Translations under genes and position numbers: made by a program
The notes under the pieces: generated by a model
The model's input: only the letters and a program-made list of their open reading frames with translations
What the model was told of the DNA's origin: nothing
The model's database searches: none
Part shown: in pieces, positions 60,190 through 64,000 of the stretch
Layout of the letters: every line of letters starts with the position of its first letter
How positions within the stretch are numbered: the first letter of the stretch is position 1
Assembly (NCBI GenBank): GCA_028281765.1
Contig: JANQJF010000128.1
Coordinates: 124,001 to 188,000, forward strand
Source: Planctomycetota bacterium
Lineage (GTDB): Bacteria > Planctomycetota > UBA1135 > UBA2386
Reading direction: 5' to 3'
Length of the DNA: 64,000 nt

Positions 60190-60864
60190 TCACGTGCGGA
60201 CGCCGACCCAGATCGTGTGACGCGGACCCTTCGTGCGTCGCGCGCGGGCGCGCTCTTCGGTCACGGAGAACCCGGCGCGGCGGAAGTTCTCGGCGAACTT
60301 CGGATTGGCGGACGACGACCACACGGCGAGCACGCCCCGCTGAGTCACCGCCACGCGTGCCGCGGCCAATCCACCGCGGCTGTACAGCCGGTCGTTGGTG
60401 GATCGTGTCAGCGACTCCGCGCCGTTGTCCACGTCGAGCAAGATCGCGTCATAGCGTGCCTTCGAATCCCGAATCCGCGGCACGACATCGCCGACGCTGA
60501 GTTCGACGCGGCGGTCGTCGAGGGGATTGTCGTTGAGAGCTCCGAACCATTCTCGGTTCCAGTCGACGATCTCGGGCACGAGCTCGACGACTTCGATCGC
60601 GGCGGATGGTCCCGTGAGTTCGAGCACCTTGGACAGCGTGTAGCCCATGCCGAGTCCGCCGACGAGCACGCGCGCGGACTTCGCGTCACGCAGGCGCGCG
60701 ACGGCGAACTCCGCCAACATCTCCTCCGACCCGTGCATACGACTGGTCATGAGATCGATGCCCTGCAGACGCAGAACGAAGTCCTGGTCGTGGCGGTAGA
60801 GCTTGAGTTCGCGGCCTTGCCCGCCGGGGATCGGGGCGGTACCGAGAAGTTCTTGTCGGATCAA
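60190..60864 (-). CDS. Spermidine-synthase-like SAM-dependent methyltransferase fold protein
   Basis: 224 residues. The nucleotide-binding motif RVLVGGLGMGYTLSKVLE and the acidic loops VVELVPEIVDWNREW and YDAILLDVDNGAE match the spermidine synthase (SpeE) superfamily, including the N-terminal LMTSRMHGSEEMLAEFA. True SpeE has a longer N-terminal beta domain that is only partial here, and the catalytic Asp region is LDVDNG instead of DSTDP. Therefore an aminopropyltransferase role is doubtful; a related SAM-binding enzyme is a safer call. Not linked to polyamine genes. Confidence 0.75.
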   Translation of the reverse strand: MIRQELLGTAPIPGGQGRELKLYRHDQDFVLRLQGIDLMTSRMHGSEEMLAEFAVARLRDAKSARVLVGGLGMGYTLSKVLELTGPSAAIEVVELVPEIVDWNREWFGALNDNPLDDRRVELSVGDVVPRIRDSKARYDAILLDVDNGAESLTRSTNDRLYSRGGLAAARVAVTQRGVLAVWSSSANPKFAENFRRAGFSVTEERARARRTKGPRHTIWVGVRT

Positions 60865-60988
60865 TCGAAGGCCCGGAAACGATCGCGCGGGAGTCGAGAT
60901 GCTACACGGCGAGCGACGCGCATCGAGCCACCACGCTAGGAAGTTCCCCTGCGGGCGATCGTTGGAGAAGTCCTTGGTCTGCGGCGAC

Positions 60989-61157
60989 CTAGTGCCCCGC
61001 GTCCGAAGTCCGCATCATAAGTAACCGGCCATTCGACCCGCGCGCTGCGTTGCTGCTCCTCAACTTGTCTACTGACAAGCCGTGTCGTCGCAGCGCCTTG
61101 CGCGCGAATCGACTGACGCGGCTACTTTCGCTACGGACTCCAGACGAGGGACACTAG
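60989..61157. mobile_element. 169-bp palindromic repeat element, copy 2
   Basis: Same length as copy 1 (46252-46420), with six base differences and no gaps. It again begins and ends with CTAG and has TGCCCC/GGGACA ends. The CCATTCG stem partner reads CGAATCG here, so one pair is lost. It lies between the methyltransferase gene and a lipoprotein gene, in a 326-base gap that shows no gene. Same orientation as copy 1. Confidence 0.75.
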
Positions 61158-61190
61158 CGGTGCGCAAGTCGATCCTGGCGCTCGACCAAA

Positions 61191-61772
61191 TCAACGAAGC
61201 CGCGCGGTCGTGGGCTCGGCGAGGATCTCGACGTCAGCGAGCGGGAGATTTGTGCTCTTCCAGAGTGCTGGACCGACGGTTTCGCTGTATGCCTCGACCG
61301 CTCGGCCGGATCGGATGCCGCTGAGGAGTCGCCGTTTGTCGGATGGCGACAGTGTTGCCTCGGGAATCGGTTGATTCATGAAGCCGGGCATCAATGTGAT
61401 GCCCGGAAGCGCGATCCCGCACAATGCGCCCAAGGGGCCGGCTTGGATGGAATACTCGCTGTCGAACGGCGCGCGCACCGCCCAGTAGGTGCTCGCAACG
61501 GCGTCGAGGGGCCAAGAGAGCAGCGCGAGAAGTCCGTCGACCGGTGTGAACCCGTCGACCGTCGGCAAGATCCCCAAGTGCTGCGGGTAGCGACGCCTGG
61601 GTAGTCCACGGTCATCGAACCATCCGCGCTCGTCGATCCAAAGCCCCAAGAGAACGTCGCCGTTCTCGCATCGCACGAACTGAGGGTGGCGCGTTTCGGC
61701 CAGCGAATAGCATCCGACTGTGCTGAGCATCGTGGCGAGCGCAAGACTCGCGGTTGTCCGTCTCCAGGTCAC
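61191..61772 (-). CDS. Lipoprotein, YceK/YidQ-like
   Basis: 193 residues with a lipoprotein signal (MLSTVGC, Cys about residue 21). PVDGLLALLSWPLDAVASTYWAV followed by APFDSEY resembles the PxSLVxDTLLLPxD segment of the small YceK/YidQ lipoproteins, though the present protein is longer. The role is unknown in that family. The GTG start overlaps the stop of the upstream secreted-protein gene (GTGA), so they form a unit. Confidence 0.6.
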   Translation of the reverse strand: MTWRRTTASLALATMLSTVGCYSLAETRHPQFVRCENGDVLLGLWIDERGWFDDRGLPRRRYPQHLGILPTVDGFTPVDGLLALLSWPLDAVASTYWAVRAPFDSEYSIQAGPLGALCGIALPGITLMPGFMNQPIPEATLSPSDKRRLLSGIRSGRAVEAYSETVGPALWKSTNLPLADVEILAEPTTARLR

Positions 61773-62938
61773 GGGAGCTGCACGAGTACCCCGTTCGAGA
61801 ACGACAACCCACCCGGTACCGATTCGAAGCAGACGTGCTGCACGTAAAACGTGATGCCGCTCCAGATGATGTGCGGCATGTTGAGGTTCTGGGTCAGGGT
61901 TGCGGGTGCCGTCCCGGACGTCGTGCCGGAGACCGTGCCGAAGATCGCGCAGTGCAAACTGCAGCCGTTCGTGCCGAGGAACGGGTCGAGCAGCAGCGGC
62001 AGCGGGATGCCCTGCTGGTCCGCGTCGCTGAAGCCCACGATCGTGGCGCCGATGGCGCTCGCTTCGTGGTTGTCGGATTCCAGGGTGAGCGTGGACAAGG
62101 GCTCGAGCGTGCCGGTGGCCGTCAGCGTCACGGGTCCGGCGGTGCCGTTGCAGGCCGTGCCGTACGAACGCGTAAAGCCACGCCGCCCGATGTCGATGTT
62201 GTCGAGTTCGTACGTCGCGCCTTCGAAGTGCAGCCAGACGGCATCCCAGAAGATCGGATTCGTGGCGTCGAGCGCGGCCGGATCGAGCGCCAGTGGAATC
62301 TCCTGCAGCCCGGCGACCGCGGTGAAGTCGGTCGCGCCCTGCGTGATGTTCATGACGAACAGCGACCCTCGACCGGCCCCGCCGTCGGCGACGAGATCCA
62401 TGATGACGCGCACCCGCACCCAGTGGCCGCCGGAGATGCCGAGGCCGCTGAGCGGGACCTGCGCGAACGTCTGGTCGGCCGCGTAGAGTCGCAGCTGTTG
62501 ATTGGCCTGGCTACCGATCATGAATCGCACGCCGCGTTCGCCGGCCTGGCTGCCGCGGATGACGCCGTCGCCGTTCGTGTCGTGCGCGAGTCCGAAGGAG
62601 CCGCCCCAGAAGCCGACCTTGATGTCGACTTCGAACGACGCGGTGCGCTCGATCCCGGCGAACGGCGGAAACAGCCAGTTCGAGTCGTTGATTCGCGACG
62701 CGTCGCAGCCGAAGCCTGGTCCGGACTCCTGGAAGCGCAACGCGGGCGTCCCGTCGTGCGACAGCGATGCCGTGACGCCGCAGCGGTTGTTCGTGTTGAA
62801 CGTCTCCTCGGTCCAGTTGTCCTGGCCGTCGAGCAGCGTGAACGGATGCGTGTCGCTGCCGGCGAGAGAGTTGAAGTCGTAGACGAACTGCGCGTTGGCG
62901 AGCGACGCGAAGAGGAGCGGGAGCAGGAGGCGCAACAT
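61769..62938 (-). CDS. Secreted LamG-like protein with shared C-terminal domain
   Basis: 389 residues from ATG 62938. Signal peptide MLRLLLPLLFASLANAQ. Residues ~18-245 form a jelly-roll/LamG-like domain (FVYDFNSLAG, ASFEVDIKVGFWGGSFGLAHD, GHWVRVRVIMDLVADGGAG, YELDNIDIGRRGF). A calcium-type run, DTNGDGVI, is inside. From ~258 the shared terminal domain follows (ACNGTAGPVTLTATGTLEPL, GIPLPLLLDPFLGTNGC, GITFYVQHVCFE). Carbohydrate or protein binding is plausible. Coupled to the lipoprotein gene downstream. Confidence 0.78.
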   Translation of the reverse strand: MLRLLLPLLFASLANAQFVYDFNSLAGSDTHPFTLLDGQDNWTEETFNTNNRCGVTASLSHDGTPALRFQESGPGFGCDASRINDSNWLFPPFAGIERTASFEVDIKVGFWGGSFGLAHDTNGDGVIRGSQAGERGVRFMIGSQANQQLRLYAADQTFAQVPLSGLGISGGHWVRVRVIMDLVADGGAGRGSLFVMNITQGATDFTAVAGLQEIPLALDPAALDATNPIFWDAVWLHFEGATYELDNIDIGRRGFTRSYGTACNGTAGPVTLTATGTLEPLSTLTLESDNHEASAIGATIVGFSDADQQGIPLPLLLDPFLGTNGCSLHCAIFGTVSGTTSGTAPATLTQNLNMPHIIWSGITFYVQHVCFESVPGGLSFSNGVLVQLP

Positions 62939-62964
62939 GGTTCGGTTGTAACAGATCGGAGCGA

Positions 62965-63903
62965 TCAGCGTCGTTCGACCTCGATGCGGCAGCCGGGCAG
63001 GGCCGTGCGCAGCTTCGTCAGCGTCTGTTGACCCTCTTCCGAAGACTCGTCGAAGAAGGTCTCTGCGACGAGGGTCAGCCCTTCGAGCTGGTGGAGTCTT
63101 TCGAGTCCTCGAGTGTCGCTGCTCTCCAGTCCCGTCCGCAAGATGCGCAGCTTCTCGAGCTGCTGCAGGGGGGCGAAGTCCTCGATCCACGCTGTCGCGA
63201 CGTCCAGCTCACGGATCTGTCCGAGCTTCGAGAGTCGCTGTTCGAACGAGGGAGCGTCGCCGAGCTCGACGATCGAAATGTCGTTCGGCCCCCGCGGCCG
63301 TTCGATCGTCACCGACTCGAGGCGAGGAGCCTGTGCGAAGACCTCGAACGCGATCGGTGCCCGACTGACGATCTGGATCCTCCTCAGCTCGGGGCAGGTG
63401 GCGAAACAGTCGAGGCGCTGAGGCGCGTTCGTCCGCACCCACAGCTGCTGGAGCTTCGGAAGGCGGATCGACGGCGAGAGTCGGATCGAGTCCGGTGTCT
63501 TGACGATGGTCGTGGTTGCCGTCTCTCCGTACTTGTCGTCGCTCTGTAACAGATCCGTCAGGTCGAGGCGCAGCTCGCGCAGTCCCGTCAGGAAGACGAG
63601 CCACTGCATGCCGTCTCGCTCGAGCGAAGCGCGCGGAATCTTGGTCAGGTCGAGCGTCTCGATCCCGGCGAGCAACTCGCGGTCGAACGCGGTGAACCAC
63701 TCGAAGTCGTTCTCCTCGTCGGGGGCCTCGCCGTGGATCGACTCGTGGAGGTGCGCGCGCACGTCGAACGGGATCCACTCCCAAGGCGCGTCAGTGTGAG
63801 GATCGAAGGTGTAGGGATCCTCACACGCGGCGAGGCACGTCAGCAGTGGGAGCCACCAACGACGAGAGTGATCGATCTTCCTCCGACTCCAGGTCCTGCG
63901 CAT
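62965..63903 (-). CDS. Lipoprotein with leucine-rich-repeat-like region
   Basis: 312 residues with a lipoprotein signal (LLTCLAAC, Cys about residue 27). The remaining sequence has irregular leucine-rich repeats: LTGLRELRLDLTDLLQ, LPKLQQLWVRTNAP, LGQIRELDVATAWIEDF, LQQLEKLRILRTGLES and LHQLEGLTLVAE. LRR surfaces bind proteins; no enzyme motif is visible. Not overlapped with neighbours; 26 bases separate its stop from the start of the next leftward gene. Confidence 0.72.
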   Translation of the reverse strand: MRRTWSRRKIDHSRRWWLPLLTCLAACEDPYTFDPHTDAPWEWIPFDVRAHLHESIHGEAPDEENDFEWFTAFDRELLAGIETLDLTKIPRASLERDGMQWLVFLTGLRELRLDLTDLLQSDDKYGETATTTIVKTPDSIRLSPSIRLPKLQQLWVRTNAPQRLDCFATCPELRRIQIVSRAPIAFEVFAQAPRLESVTIERPRGPNDISIVELGDAPSFEQRLSKLGQIRELDVATAWIEDFAPLQQLEKLRILRTGLESSDTRGLERLHQLEGLTLVAETFFDESSEEGQQTLTKLRTALPGCRIEVERR

Positions 63904-63960
63904 GCAGGGATTCTACCCCGACGCAGGACCCGTTCTGGTGCCGGCAGACGCGAGCTTCTC

Positions 63961-64000
63961 TCAGTAGAGAACGAACGAGTCGACGATGGTGGACTTGCAG
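63961..64000 (-). CDS. 3' end of a gene entering from the right edge
   Basis: The minus strand is open from the window edge to a TGA at 63961-63963 and encodes CKSTIVDSFVLY. The hydrophobic last strand after a polar turn is similar to the ends of the other exported proteins here, so it may be another member of that group. Too little is visible to be sure. Confidence 0.4.
   Translation of the reverse strand, partial: CKSTIVDSFVLY

Noticed and set aside
60190..60864. Naming the gene speE
   Set aside because: The catalytic loop and the N-terminal domain differ from true spermidine synthases and no polyamine genes are near.

Overview
The window is 64 kb of high-GC bacterial DNA, dense with genes and with many 4-base start/stop overlaps. 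The gene content points to a member of the Planctomycetota: several large exported proteins sharing one C-terminal beta-domain, peptidase-MA-like TPR proteins, VIT/VWA and HEAT proteins, a DUF2961 (GH172) enzyme, a decayed planctomycete-type ECF sigma factor, and pseudopilin operons of unusual build. The lineage is an inference from gene content; no rRNA is present.

Layout. 1-10.3 kb: a degenerate peptidase-like gene entering from the left, a phytanoyl-CoA-dioxygenase-like enzyme and a secreted FG-GAP propeller protein. These are followed by a serine-biosynthesis pair (SerB-like phosphatase, class V aminotransferase) joined to a XerC/D recombinase, then a leftward transporter/Nudix group. 10.3-10.8 kb: intergenic region with a G-tract array, a 40-bp-arm inverted repeat, a terminator and tRNA-Glu(UUC). 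10.8-30 kb: a leftward run of twelve genes that looks like one operon. It encodes a membrane FHA protein, a GspL-like PilM/PilN fusion, a GspM/PilO-like protein, a TPR protein, pseudopilins G, H, K, J and I, an exported protein with a DnaJ-like zinc motif, a parvulin-like isomerase and ScpB. Its GspK-like protein is 1746 residues long, and LamG and repeated beta modules have been added to the pseudopilins. No secretin, assembly ATPase or platform protein is in view.

30-45 kb: RsmE, RadC and RecQ among a series of exported proteins (LamG, peptidase MA, VWA, PPC, nidogen-like repeats, GH172), a sulfotransferase and a small secreted protein. 45-52.5 kb: an ankyrin protein, a truncated gene abutting a 169-bp palindromic repeat element, RtcB with MsrA, a GT9 glycosyltransferase, a VIT-VWA protein, and two facing-away gene remnants that meet at a junction. 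52.5-56.1 kb: a second operon with PilV-, PilW- and PilX-like prepilins and a HEAT-repeat membrane protein. 56.3-64 kb: proline iminopeptidase, further exported proteins with the shared C-terminal domain, a spermidine-synthase-like methyltransferase, the second copy of the 169-bp element, lipoproteins, and the 3' end of one more gene.

Taken together, the window is dominated by export: a modified type II-secretion-like pseudopilus, a second minor-pilin set, and at least eight exported proteins that carry a common C-terminal domain and could be clients of such a machine. That last link is a hypothesis.
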